A stretch of 64,000 bases of DNA from assembly GCA_964570685.1 (NCBI GenBank), contig CAZMZC010000009.1, positions 1 through 64,000 on the forward strand, given 5' to 3'. Source of the DNA: UBA1189 sp964570685 (GTDB lineage Bacteria > Bacteroidota > Bacteroidia > Bacteroidales > Bacteroidaceae). The position numbers were made by a program, and so were the translations under genes. The notes under the pieces were generated by a model that ran no database searches, was not told the origin of the DNA, and saw nothing but the letters and a program-made list of their open reading frames with translations. This document shows, one piece after another, positions 42,431 through 50,461 of the stretch. Numbering within the stretch: the stretch's first letter is position 1; the number at the start of each line of letters is the position of its first letter.

Positions 42431-44302
42431 TTATCGACCTAAAAGTACTAAAAGCACATTGATGTCGCTGGGTGAAACGCCGGGGATGCGGCTGGCTTGG
42501 GCAAGTGTTTCGGGGTCTATCTTGGTTAGTTTTTGGCGTGCTTCGGTGGAGAGCGATTGCAGTTCGTTATAGTCGAATCTACCGCGAATTTTGATGCTTT
42601 CGAGACGCTGCATCTTGTCGGCAATCATCTTCTCACGCTCGATGTAGCCTTGATACTTTATTTTGATTTCGGCGGCCTCTACAATCTCCTCCTTGCGCTC
42701 GGCAATATCACCAATCAGCGCACCGAGCGGACGTATCACTTCGCTCATGCTGGCAAGTGTAATTTGTGGGCGTCCGATGAGATCAATGAGTTTGCAGCCG
42801 TGAGCGAGTGGGGTAGTGCCGAGACTTTCCAAGGTGCCATTGATAAGCGCAGGCTTGATGGAAAAACCTTTGGTAAGTGCGATGATTTCATCTATCTTTT
42901 CACGCTTACGGCACAAGCATTCGTAGCGCTCCTGCGAAGCGAGACCGAGGTGATAGGACCGCTCGGTTAGACGCATGTCGGCATCGTCTTGGCGGAGCAG
43001 GATGCGGTATTCTGCACGCGAGGTAAACATACGATAAGGCTCATCCACGCCTTTTGTCACCAAATCATCGATGAGTACACCGATATAAGCTTCATCGCGA
43101 CCAAGCGTGAAGGGTTCGCCGCCATGGCAAGAGACATGCGCATTGATGCCTGCTACGAGACCTTGGCCTGCTGCTTCTTCATAGCCCGTGGTACCGTTGA
43201 CCTGTCCGGCAAGGAAGAGTCCCTTCACGAGTTTCGATTCGAGAGTATGGCATAATTGCGTGGGGTCGAAATAGTCATATTCGATAGCATAGCCAGGGCG
43301 ATACACGGCAATATCGCGGAAGGCCGGAACCTGGCGCAGAGCCTCCAACTGAATCTCCATTGGAAGCGATGAAGAGAAGCCGTTCAAGTAAAGTTCATTG
43401 GTGGTTTCACCCTCAGGTTCGAGGAAAAGCTGATGTTGCTCCTTGTCGGGAAAGGTGACGATTTTGGTCTCTATGCTGGGGCAGTAGCGCGGACCGATAC
43501 TCTGGATTTGTCCGTTGTAAAGGGGCGACTCGGGCAAACCCTCGCGTAGTATGCGGTGTACTTCGGGATTGGTGTAGCAGGTCCAGCAGCAGAGTTGCTT
43601 CAGCTTACGCGGCTCGCTCATATAGGAGAAACTATGGAAATCGTTCTCGCCATCTTGAATCTCCATTTCATCGAGGTGTACGCTGCGTTTGTCGATGCGT
43701 ACAGGAGTTCCTGTCTTCATACGCCCCACGGTGATGCCGTGCCGAGCGATGGATTCGGTCAAATGGTATGATGCGGGCTCAGCCATGCGTCCACCAGGCA
43801 ACTGTACACGACCTACGTGAAGCAGACCATTGAGGAAGGTGCCCGCAGTGACGATGACGCACTTCGCGTGAAAGGTGACACCCCACACGGTGCGAACCCC
43901 GATGACTTCGCCATTTTCTACGAGCAGTTCGTCTACCGTATCTTGCCAAATATTCAAGTTGGGAATATTGTCGAGCACTTCGCGCCAAGCCCAGATAAAC
44001 TTCTCGCGGTCGCACTGTGCACGCGGACTCCACATGGCAGGGCCTTTCGAGCGGTTGAGCATGCGAAACTGAATCGCCGTACGGTCGGTCACAATACCTG
44101 TGTATCCACCGAGCGCATCAATCTCGCGTACTATCTGTCCCTTAGCAATACCACCAATAGCAGGATTGCAACTCATCTGCCCAATCTTGTTCATATCCAT
44201 CGTGATAAGGCACGTCTTCGAACCCATATTAGCTGAAGCTGCTGCTGCCTCGCATCCCGCGTGACCTGCACCAATCACAACGACATCGTAGAAAAATTCC
44301 AT
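42431..44302 (-). CDS. mnmG: tRNA U34 carboxymethylaminomethyl synthase subunit MnmG (GidA)
   Basis: 623 residues. VVVIGAGHAGCEAAAASANMG is the FAD-binding motif. NPAIGGIAKGQIVREIDALGG, MWSPRAQCDR and LFLAGQVNGTTGYEEAAGQGL are family signatures, and the C-terminal helical domain ends ASRIPGVSPSDINVLLVLLGR. With MnmE it modifies the wobble uridine of several tRNAs. Full length. gidA is next to the origin in many bacteria, which fits the parS and DnaA-box findings here. Confidence 0.97.
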   Translation of the reverse strand: MEFFYDVVVIGAGHAGCEAAAASANMGSKTCLITMDMNKIGQMSCNPAIGGIAKGQIVREIDALGGYTGIVTDRTAIQFRMLNRSKGPAMWSPRAQCDREKFIWAWREVLDNIPNLNIWQDTVDELLVENGEVIGVRTVWGVTFHAKCVIVTAGTFLNGLLHVGRVQLPGGRMAEPASYHLTESIARHGITVGRMKTGTPVRIDKRSVHLDEMEIQDGENDFHSFSYMSEPRKLKQLCCWTCYTNPEVHRILREGLPESPLYNGQIQSIGPRYCPSIETKIVTFPDKEQHQLFLEPEGETTNELYLNGFSSSLPMEIQLEALRQVPAFRDIAVYRPGYAIEYDYFDPTQLCHTLESKLVKGLFLAGQVNGTTGYEEAAGQGLVAGINAHVSCHGGEPFTLGRDEAYIGVLIDDLVTKGVDEPYRMFTSRAEYRILLRQDDADMRLTERSYHLGLASQERYECLCRKREKIDEIIALTKGFSIKPALINGTLESLGTTPLAHGCKLIDLIGRPQITLASMSEVIRPLGALIGDIAERKEEIVEAAEIKIKYQGYIEREKMIADKMQRLESIKIRGRFDYNELQSLSTEARQKLTKIDPETLAQASRIPGVSPSDINVLLVLLGR

Positions 44303-44620
44303 TATACCTATTTATATTTATTGATTTACAAAGTTAGTGTAAAAAAATGAGCGAACGAAGATAATGGAAAGAATTATAAATAATAATATAGATGATGACA
44401 AATACACAACTTTTATCTTATTTCACTGAAAAAATCACAAATTCTACCGCCTCATCCTTGCGATTTTCCCGTCCGATGGACGAGGCGAACGAAAAGAAAC
44501 GATTCTCAGAAGCCTTTTTTCGGTTTAACACACTTTATTTCATTCGTTTAACCCCAATTTTTTATGCATGAATTTTTCTCCGTTTCACGAAAAAAAAGAT
44601 TATTTTTACTTTAGAAGACA
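44303..44620. other. AT-rich non-coding stretch upstream of mnmG
   Basis: Near its left end CAAAGTTA (44329-44336) reads TAACTTTG on the minus strand and is the probable mnmG -7 box. The remainder shows no credible coding frame or RNA. It belongs to the origin-side intergenic DNA and could hold further replication elements, but no DnaA box was seen. Confidence 0.4.
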
Positions 44621-44659
44621 AAAAAAAGGTGCTAAGCAAGTTTACTTAACACCTTTTTT
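44621..44659. terminator. Terminator of the pyridoxamine-oxidase-like gene
   Basis: AAAAAAAGGTGCTAAG pairs with CTTAACACCTTTTTT with one mismatch. On the minus strand the stem leads into a T-run. It lies 14 bases past the stop at 44674. Confidence 0.7.
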
Positions 44660-44673
44660 AATATCCTCAAGAA

Positions 44674-45066
44674 TCACCACTGTATCGTAAGCGGTTCGGG
44701 GGTAGTGCTATAGATAATAGCTGTGGCATTGGCAAGATAGAATACTTCAGTGTCGGAATCATCGGCACGATAGAACTGAGCCAAGTGTGGATGTGCATCT
44801 ACCATACTGACTACTGCTTCGTGGCGAGTCTCAAGGTAAGCCTCACAAGTAATGCGTATCCAATCGTCACCACGCATAGCAGTAATCTCCACTTTCGGGT
44901 TCGCCTTTATCTGATCAGAAACTTTCTTGCGATTCTTTGTCATAATATATAACTTACCATCAAACAGGTCAATCGTACCGAAAGGACGAACACGTGCTTG
45001 GTCACCATCCATTGTAGCCAGGTAATACACCTTAGCTTCTTTCAAAAAATCGTATACTTTTTTCAT
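44674..45066 (-). CDS. Pyridoxamine 5'-phosphate oxidase-family flavin-binding protein
   Basis: 130 residues from the start at 45066 (MKKVYDFLKEAKVYYLATMDGDQARVRPFG). The split-barrel flavin/F420-binding fold is suggested by YYLATMDGDQARVRPF, LYIMTKNRKKVSDQI and VEITAMRGDDWIRI. Such small proteins bind FMN and have diverse or unknown substrates; this is not PdxH itself. It follows the RNA methyltransferase gene by 20 bases. Confidence 0.85.
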   Translation of the reverse strand: MKKVYDFLKEAKVYYLATMDGDQARVRPFGTIDLFDGKLYIMTKNRKKVSDQIKANPKVEITAMRGDDWIRITCEAYLETRHEAVVSMVDAHPHLAQFYRADDSDTEVFYLANATAIIYSTTPEPLTIQW

Positions 45067-45086
45067 TGCTTTATATATAAATGTAA

Positions 45087-45620
45087 TTATTCTATCAACA
45101 ACTGACGTGCAAACTCCCAAATGACAATACCTGCCGTCACCGATACATTCAATGAATGCTTAGTGCCATATTGTGGAAGTTCGATGCAGGCATCGCTCAT
45201 ATCCACCACTTCCTGCTGCACTCCCTTCACTTCATTACCCAAAATAACGGCATATTTTTTCCCTTTCTCTAAATGCAACTCTTGCAGAGCGGTGCTTCCC
45301 TCTACTTGCTCAATGGAAAATACGGTATAACCCTCTTCGTGAAGTTTATTTACGGCATCACGCGTATCCTTAAAGTACTGCCACGCCACGGAGTCTTCGG
45401 CCCCAAGTGCTGTCTTGTGTATCTCTGCCGAGGGTGGGGTAGCGGTCACTCCACAAAGAAAAATACGTTCTACCCGATAAGCATCGGAAGTGCGGAATAC
45501 AGAACCTACATTATGCAGACTACGTACATTATCGAGCACCACCACAAAAGGTATTTTATCAGCTTCTCTATAATCAGTCAGCTGCATACGGTTTAGTTCC
45601 AGGATACTGAGCTTTTTCAT
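45087..45620 (-). CDS. TrmH/SpoU-family RNA 2'-O-methyltransferase
   Basis: 177 residues from the start at 45620. FVVVLDNVRSLHNVGSVFRTSDAYRVERIFLCG is SPOUT motif 1, VILGNEVKGVQQEV motif 2, and IELPQYGTKHSLNVSVTAGIVIWEF motif 3 with the knot. It methylates a ribose in tRNA or rRNA. It has no N-terminal substrate-recognition domain, so it is closer to TrmH/TrmL than RlmB. The next gene upstream is across the proposed origin. Confidence 0.9.
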   Translation of the reverse strand: MKKLSILELNRMQLTDYREADKIPFVVVLDNVRSLHNVGSVFRTSDAYRVERIFLCGVTATPPSAEIHKTALGAEDSVAWQYFKDTRDAVNKLHEEGYTVFSIEQVEGSTALQELHLEKGKKYAVILGNEVKGVQQEVVDMSDACIELPQYGTKHSLNVSVTAGIVIWEFARQLLIE

Positions 45621-46146
45621 TATTATTTCATTTCGGATGAACAAAGTTAACAACAATTCTGTTATATCTGTGGATAACGGTGGAAAAATATTTGAAAAAA
45701 ACTGAGCTTAAAATTTGGTAGTCTCAGGCGCTTGACGCATTTAAACAGGATTCTGGAACTACCAAAAAAGTTAGCTCTTTTTTAATAATGACTTTTCAAC
45801 GTCACTTTTCACCATTTTTAGCGTAGATATTCGGAGTGAATTTATTAACTTTGTCCGTTGTCAACAGGCAGTGGATAACTTACCAATGAGCATTGACTAT
45901 CAATCATCAGCGTTTTTTATTCCTGTGGATAACCTGTTAACACCACAAAACCTAATGTGAAGTACGAGATATGCAAATCTGAAGCGATTTTTTTATACAC
46001 CGTTTCCACAAGCTATCATCATACCCACATTTATTTTTTTTAGAGAATAAAAAAGAAAGATAATATTTATTGTTTTTGTGAAGAGGGTGGATAAGCTTCG
46101 CTGCTTGATGCAAAGATAGGAAAAAAAATATAAAAGATATACTGAT
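45621..46146. other. Candidate chromosomal replication origin (oriC) region
   Basis: A 526-base non-coding block with four DnaA-box-like sites in one orientation. TGTGGATAA is perfect at 45669-45677 and 45924-45932, with single mismatches at 45870-45878 and 46086-46094. Positions 45985-46080 are very AT-rich, suitable for an unwinding element. Genes diverge from it: minus-strand genes dominate to the left, plus-strand genes to the right as far as 54.4 kb. A perfect parS and mnmG/gidA lie within 3.3 kb. DnaA binding and GC skew were not computed. Confidence 0.65.
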
Positions 46147-47151
46147 ATGGTAAAATCGGAATGGATAGCAAAAGGGTTTGCTGACGAACCCGTAGAGAAC
46201 AAGGAGCAGCTGGTAGAGATGATACTCCAGCTTAAGCGTGAGAAGAATGCCGTGATCCTCGGCCACTACTACCAGCGTAGCGAGATTCAGGACATTGCCG
46301 ACTTCGTAGGCGATAGCCTTGCCATGGCGCAATGGGCCGCCAAGGTAGAGGCTGATGTGCTTGTGGTGTGTGGTGTGCATTTCATGGGCGAGACAGCCAA
46401 GATACTCTGCCCCGACAAGATGGTGCTCGTGCCCGACCTTAATGCAGGCTGCTCATTGGCCGATAGCTGTCCGGCCGACAAGTTTGCCGAGTTCGTGGCT
46501 GCACACCCCGATCATCAGGTAATATCCTATGTAAATACTTCGGCTGCAGTGAAGGCGCATACTGATGTGGTAGTCACTTCGAGCAATGCCCGACAAATTG
46601 TAGAGAGCTTCCCGCAGGATGCCAAGCTCATCTTTGGTCCCGACCGCAATCTTGGTGGATATATCAATAGTATTACAGGCCGCAATATGCTGCTTTGGGA
46701 TGGTGCTTGCCATGTGCATAGCCAATTCTCTGTAGAGGCACTCATCGAACTGAAAAATCAATATCCTGATGCTGCTGTATTGGCTCATCCCGAGTGTAAG
46801 GGCGTCATCCTCAAGTTGGCCGATGTCATAGGCTCTACGGCTGCCCTGCTCTCCTATGCCCAGAAGAGCTACAAGCAGCAGTTTATCGTAGTCACCGAGT
46901 CGGGCATCCTGCACGAGATGCAGAAGAGTTGCCCCGACAAGGAGTTTATCCCTGCACCTCCCGAAACTGTCGAAGGCGGTGCTACCTGTAGCTGCAACGA
47001 GTGTAACTATATGCGCCTCAATACCCTTGAAAAGGTGTATAACTGTCTTCGCTACGAGTATCCGCAAATCGAGGTTGATGCCGACGTTGCCGCCAAAGCC
47101 ATCAAGCCCATCGAACGCATGTTGGAACTTTCAGAGAAGCTGGTGAAGTAA
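46147..47151 (+). CDS. nadA: Quinolinate synthase NadA
   Basis: 334 residues. AVILGHYYQRSEIQDIADFVGDSL near the N-terminus, VVCGVHFMGETAKIL, NTSAAVKAHTDVVVTSSNA, LAHPECKG and GATCSCNECNYMRLNTLEK are conserved and include the cysteines of the [4Fe-4S] cluster. It condenses iminoaspartate with dihydroxyacetone phosphate to quinolinate in NAD synthesis. nadB and nadC are not nearby, so nadA stands alone at the right edge of the proposed origin. Confidence 0.96.
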   Translation: MVKSEWIAKGFADEPVENKEQLVEMILQLKREKNAVILGHYYQRSEIQDIADFVGDSLAMAQWAAKVEADVLVVCGVHFMGETAKILCPDKMVLVPDLNAGCSLADSCPADKFAEFVAAHPDHQVISYVNTSAAVKAHTDVVVTSSNARQIVESFPQDAKLIFGPDRNLGGYINSITGRNMLLWDGACHVHSQFSVEALIELKNQYPDAAVLAHPECKGVILKLADVIGSTAALLSYAQKSYKQQFIVVTESGILHEMQKSCPDKEFIPAPPETVEGGATCSCNECNYMRLNTLEKVYNCLRYEYPQIEVDADVAAKAIKPIERMLELSEKLVK

Positions 47152-47180
47152 CAGATTATTGATACATATATAATATATTG

Positions 47181-47225
47181 TCACAGGTGTGAAAAAGTTT
47201 TTTCATGCCTGTGATAATTTTTTTT
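47181..47225 (+). terminator. Intrinsic terminator after nadA
   Basis: TCACAGGTGTGAAAAA pairs with TTTTTCATGCCTGTGA (two mismatches in the middle) and is followed by AATTTTTTTT. The same flank, CCTRTGATAA plus T-rich DNA, is repeated once more just downstream. Confidence 0.75.
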
Positions 47226-47545
47226 CGCACCTATGATAAATTTTTGTCAAAGGCTTGAAATTATTTGACAATATCGGCGAAGAAGCAAGCTATACGTTCT
47301 TTCTATTGAAAAAGCCATATGCAAGTGTCATATTACTGCTTTGTGTTATTAAAGGAACTCTTTTTAACGGCGATTTTCTTTAGTTTAACTAAAAATGGGG
47401 CATTATTCTTATTTGTTACCTTATGATTGCGTAATTTTGCGGCGTAAAAACTTATGGGGAGAATATAAACAGTAAAATATGAAAAAGCGGTTTTCTTTAT
47501 TTTTACTGACGACAATTCTTTTTACAACGGCCATATGTTGTGAAT

Positions 47546-47587
47546 TGAATAAACTTTGCTTATTCGCTCGCTTTTTCGTACCTTTAT
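47546..47587 (+). promoter_or_regulatory. Upstream copy of the duplicated mutS promoter
   Basis: TTTG, 20 bp, TACCTTTA inside a 42-base unit that is repeated with two changes at 47621. It begins with GAATAAAC-TTT-GCTTATTC, an imperfect dyad over the -33 box. Confidence 0.6.
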
Positions 47588-47620
47588 GATAGAAATCAAG
47601 AAGGTACTTGGCGCTCGCTT

Positions 47621-47662
47621 TGAATAAACTTTGTTTATTCGCTCGCTTTTTCGTACCTTTGT
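47621..47662 (+). promoter_or_regulatory. Downstream copy of the duplicated mutS promoter with perfect palindrome
   Basis: TTTG at 47630-47633, exactly 20 bp, then TACCTTTG at 47654-47661, 25 bases before the ATG. GAATAAAC-TTT-GTTTATTC (47622-47640) is a perfect 19-base dyad covering the -33 box, a probable operator. The 47226-47545 stretch before the pair holds no recognisable gene. Confidence 0.7.
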
Positions 47663-47686
47663 CTTTCATTTAATACTTAGAAAGAT

Positions 47687-50299
47687 ATGGCAGAAGATAT
47701 AGTGATGACCCCGATGATGAAGCAGTTCCTGGAGCTTAAGGCTAAACATCCTGATGCTATCATGCTGTTTCGTTGTGGCGACTTCTACGAGACCTACTCG
47801 ACCGATGCTATCGTAGCCAGCGAGATACTGGGCATCACACTCACCAAGCGTGCCAACGGCAAGGACAAACAGCTCGAGATGGCTGGCTTCCCATACCATG
47901 CACTCGACACATATCTGCCCAAGTTAGTGCGTGCTGGTCGCCGCGTAGCTATCTGCGACCAGTTGGAAGACCCCAAGATGACGAAGAAGCTCGTCAAGCG
48001 TGGCATCACGGAGTTGGTGACACCGGGCGTATCGATCAACGAAAACGTGCTCAACTATAAGGAGAACAACTTCCTCGCTGCCGTACACTTCGGTAAAGGA
48101 GCCTGCGGCGTGTCTTTCCTGGATATCTCTACGGGCGAGTTCCTCACCGCCGAGGGACCTTTTGACTATATCGACAAACTGTTGGTCAACTTTGGGCCGA
48201 AGGAGATACTCTTTCAGCACGGACTTCGTAGCCAGTTTGAAAGCAATTTCGGCACCAAATACTGTACCTTCGAGCTCGACGATTGGGCTTTCACCGACTC
48301 GTTTGCCCGCGAGAAACTCATCAAGCACTTTCAGGTAAAGAATCTCAAGGGTTTCGGTATCGAGCACCTCAAGAATGGCATTGTTGCCTCGGGAGCCGTG
48401 CTCCACTACTTGGAGGTAACCCTGCACACACAGATCAAGCATATCACCACACTCTCGCGCATCGAGGAGGAGCGTTACGTGCGCCTCGACCGCTACACCG
48501 TGCGCAGCCTCGAACTTATCCATCCCATGAACGAGGGTGGCAAGTCGCTGCTCGACGTCATCGACAAGACCATCAGCCCCATGGGGGCTCGTCTGCTCAA
48601 GCGCTGGGTGGTATTCCCCCTCAAGGAGGTACGCGCCATCAATGAGCGCCTCGATATCGTGGAGTACTTCTTCCGCCACCCCGACTTCCGCGAACTGCTC
48701 GACGATGCCCTGCATCAGATAGGCGACCTCGAGCGCATCATCTCCCGTGTGGCGGCTGGCCGCGTATCGCCTCGCGAGGTGGTGCAGCTGAAGGTGGCGC
48801 TCAATGCTATCGAACCCGTGAAAGCGGCTTGCGAGGCATCGGACAACGAGAGCATCCGCCGCATAGGCGAGCAACTGAGTGTGTGCCGCACCATACGCGA
48901 CCGTATAGCCCGAGAGGTGAAGCCCGACCCACCCCTGCTCGTGGCCAAGGGAGGTGTCATTGCCGATGGCGTGAGTGAGGAGCTCGACGAGCTGCGCCGC
49001 ATAGCCTACTCGGGCAAGGACTACCTGTTGCAGATGCAGCAGCGCGAGAGCGAGGCTACCGAGATTCCCAGCCTTAAGATTGCCTTCAACAACGTCTTTG
49101 GCTACTACATCGAGGTGCGCAACACACATAAAGATAAGGTGCCCGAGACATGGATACGCAAGCAGACACTTGTCAATGCCGAGCGCTACATCACGCAGGA
49201 GCTCAAGGAGTATGAAGAGAAGATTCTCGGTGCCGAAGATAAGATATCGGCTCTCGAGAACCGCCTCTACAATGACCTCGTGTTTGCGCTCAACGAATAC
49301 ATCCCCGCCATACAGATTGATGCCAACCAGATAGCACGGCTTGACTGTCTGCTCTCCTTTGCCAATGCTGCAGCGCTCAACCGCTATGTGTGCCCTGTGG
49401 TAGACGACAGCACCACGCTCGACATCCGTCAGGGGCGCCACCCCGTCATCGAGCAGCAGCTCCCCGTGGGCGAGAGCTACATTGCCAACGATGTGTTGCT
49501 CGATACCGACCACCAGCAGATACTCATCATCACAGGTCCTAACATGGCCGGTAAGTCTGCCCTGCTGCGCCAGACCGCCCTCATCACCCTGATGGCACAG
49601 ATAGGTAGCTTCGTGCCTGCCGAGGCCGCCCATGTAGGCTTGGTGGACAAGATATTCACTCGTGTAGGTGCCAGCGACAATATCTCGGTAGGTGAGTCTA
49701 CCTTCATGGTCGAGATGACCGAAGCATCGGATATCCTTAATAATATAAGTCCGCGCAGCCTAGTGCTCTTCGATGAGCTGGGCCGCGGCACCTCCACCTA
49801 TGACGGCATCTCTATCGCGTGGGCCATCGTAGAGTACATCCATGAGAACGCCAAAGGCCGTGCACGCACCCTCTTTGCCACCCACTACCACGAGCTCAAC
49901 GAGATGGAGAAGTCCTTCTCACGCATCAAGAACTTCAACGTCGCTGTGCGTGAAGTCGACAAAAAGGTCATCTTTGTGCGCAAGCTCCAGCCCGGAGGCT
50001 CCAACCACTCTTTCGGTATCCACGTGGCCAACATGGCCGGTATGCCTAAGAGCATTGTGCGCCGTGCCGAGAAGATACTGGGGCAGATGGAGGGCAATGC
50101 CGTAGCCGAGGGCATCGCCAAGCCTACCGAACTTATTGCCGATAGCCGTGAAGGCATGCAGATGAGCATCTTCCAGCTCGACGACCCCGTCCTCTGCCAA
50201 GTGCGCGACGAAATACTCGGCATCGATGTCAACAACCTCACACCGCTCGAAGCGCTCAACAAACTCAATGAGATAAAGAAGATAGTGCGGGGAAAGTAA
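47687..50299 (+). CDS. mutS: DNA mismatch repair protein MutS
   Basis: 870 residues. MTPMMKQFLELKAKHPDAIMLFRCGDFYETY holds the mismatch-contacting Phe-x-Glu-type segment. The core and clamp follow. The ATPase has ITGPNMAGKSALLRQTALI (Walker A), LVLFDELGRGTSTYDGISIAWA (Walker B and signature) and LFATHYHELNEM. It recognises mispairs and recruits MutL. Length is normal for MutS1. A duplicated, palindrome-bearing promoter precedes it. Confidence 0.97.
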   Translation: MAEDIVMTPMMKQFLELKAKHPDAIMLFRCGDFYETYSTDAIVASEILGITLTKRANGKDKQLEMAGFPYHALDTYLPKLVRAGRRVAICDQLEDPKMTKKLVKRGITELVTPGVSINENVLNYKENNFLAAVHFGKGACGVSFLDISTGEFLTAEGPFDYIDKLLVNFGPKEILFQHGLRSQFESNFGTKYCTFELDDWAFTDSFAREKLIKHFQVKNLKGFGIEHLKNGIVASGAVLHYLEVTLHTQIKHITTLSRIEEERYVRLDRYTVRSLELIHPMNEGGKSLLDVIDKTISPMGARLLKRWVVFPLKEVRAINERLDIVEYFFRHPDFRELLDDALHQIGDLERIISRVAAGRVSPREVVQLKVALNAIEPVKAACEASDNESIRRIGEQLSVCRTIRDRIAREVKPDPPLLVAKGGVIADGVSEELDELRRIAYSGKDYLLQMQQRESEATEIPSLKIAFNNVFGYYIEVRNTHKDKVPETWIRKQTLVNAERYITQELKEYEEKILGAEDKISALENRLYNDLVFALNEYIPAIQIDANQIARLDCLLSFANAAALNRYVCPVVDDSTTLDIRQGRHPVIEQQLPVGESYIANDVLLDTDHQQILIITGPNMAGKSALLRQTALITLMAQIGSFVPAEAAHVGLVDKIFTRVGASDNISVGESTFMVEMTEASDILNNISPRSLVLFDELGRGTSTYDGISIAWAIVEYIHENAKGRARTLFATHYHELNEMEKSFSRIKNFNVAVREVDKKVIFVRKLQPGGSNHSFGIHVANMAGMPKSIVRRAEKILGQMEGNAVAEGIAKPTELIADSREGMQMSIFQLDDPVLCQVRDEILGIDVNNLTPLEALNKLNEIKKIVRGK

Positions 50300-50385
50300 T
50301 TTTATATAAATTCCTCTCTATTTAATCTTTCGTTTCTTTGAAAGTTTAATAAGCGTATAAAATTCATTATTTTTTTCCTCTCAAT

Positions 50386-50426
50386 CATACCCGATTGACC
50401 ATGTCGGTTGTATTATGTATAAAGAA
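50386..50426 (+). promoter_or_regulatory. ECF-type promoter box, copy in front of the TonB-dependent transducer
   Basis: A 41-base block containing ATACCCGATTGACC and TGTCGGTTGTATTAT, differing at only two positions from the block at 58140-58180 before an ECF sigma gene. It does not look like the ordinary TTTG/TAnnTTTG promoter. The shared sequence marks a probable common ECF-sigma regulon. Confidence 0.7.
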
Positions 50427-50461
50427 CAAAAGAAAAGTACAACTTAAACACAACAGACAGA

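Noticed and set aside
42431..46146. Judging GC skew by eye to confirm the origin
   Set aside because: Coding strands on both sides are cytosine-rich by codon preference, so local reading does not separate replication skew from codon bias; whole-chromosome computation is required.
45952..46380. 142-codon minus-strand open frame over the origin region
   Set aside because: No family, AT-rich lysine/serine composition, antisense to the start of nadA and overlapping the DnaA-box block.
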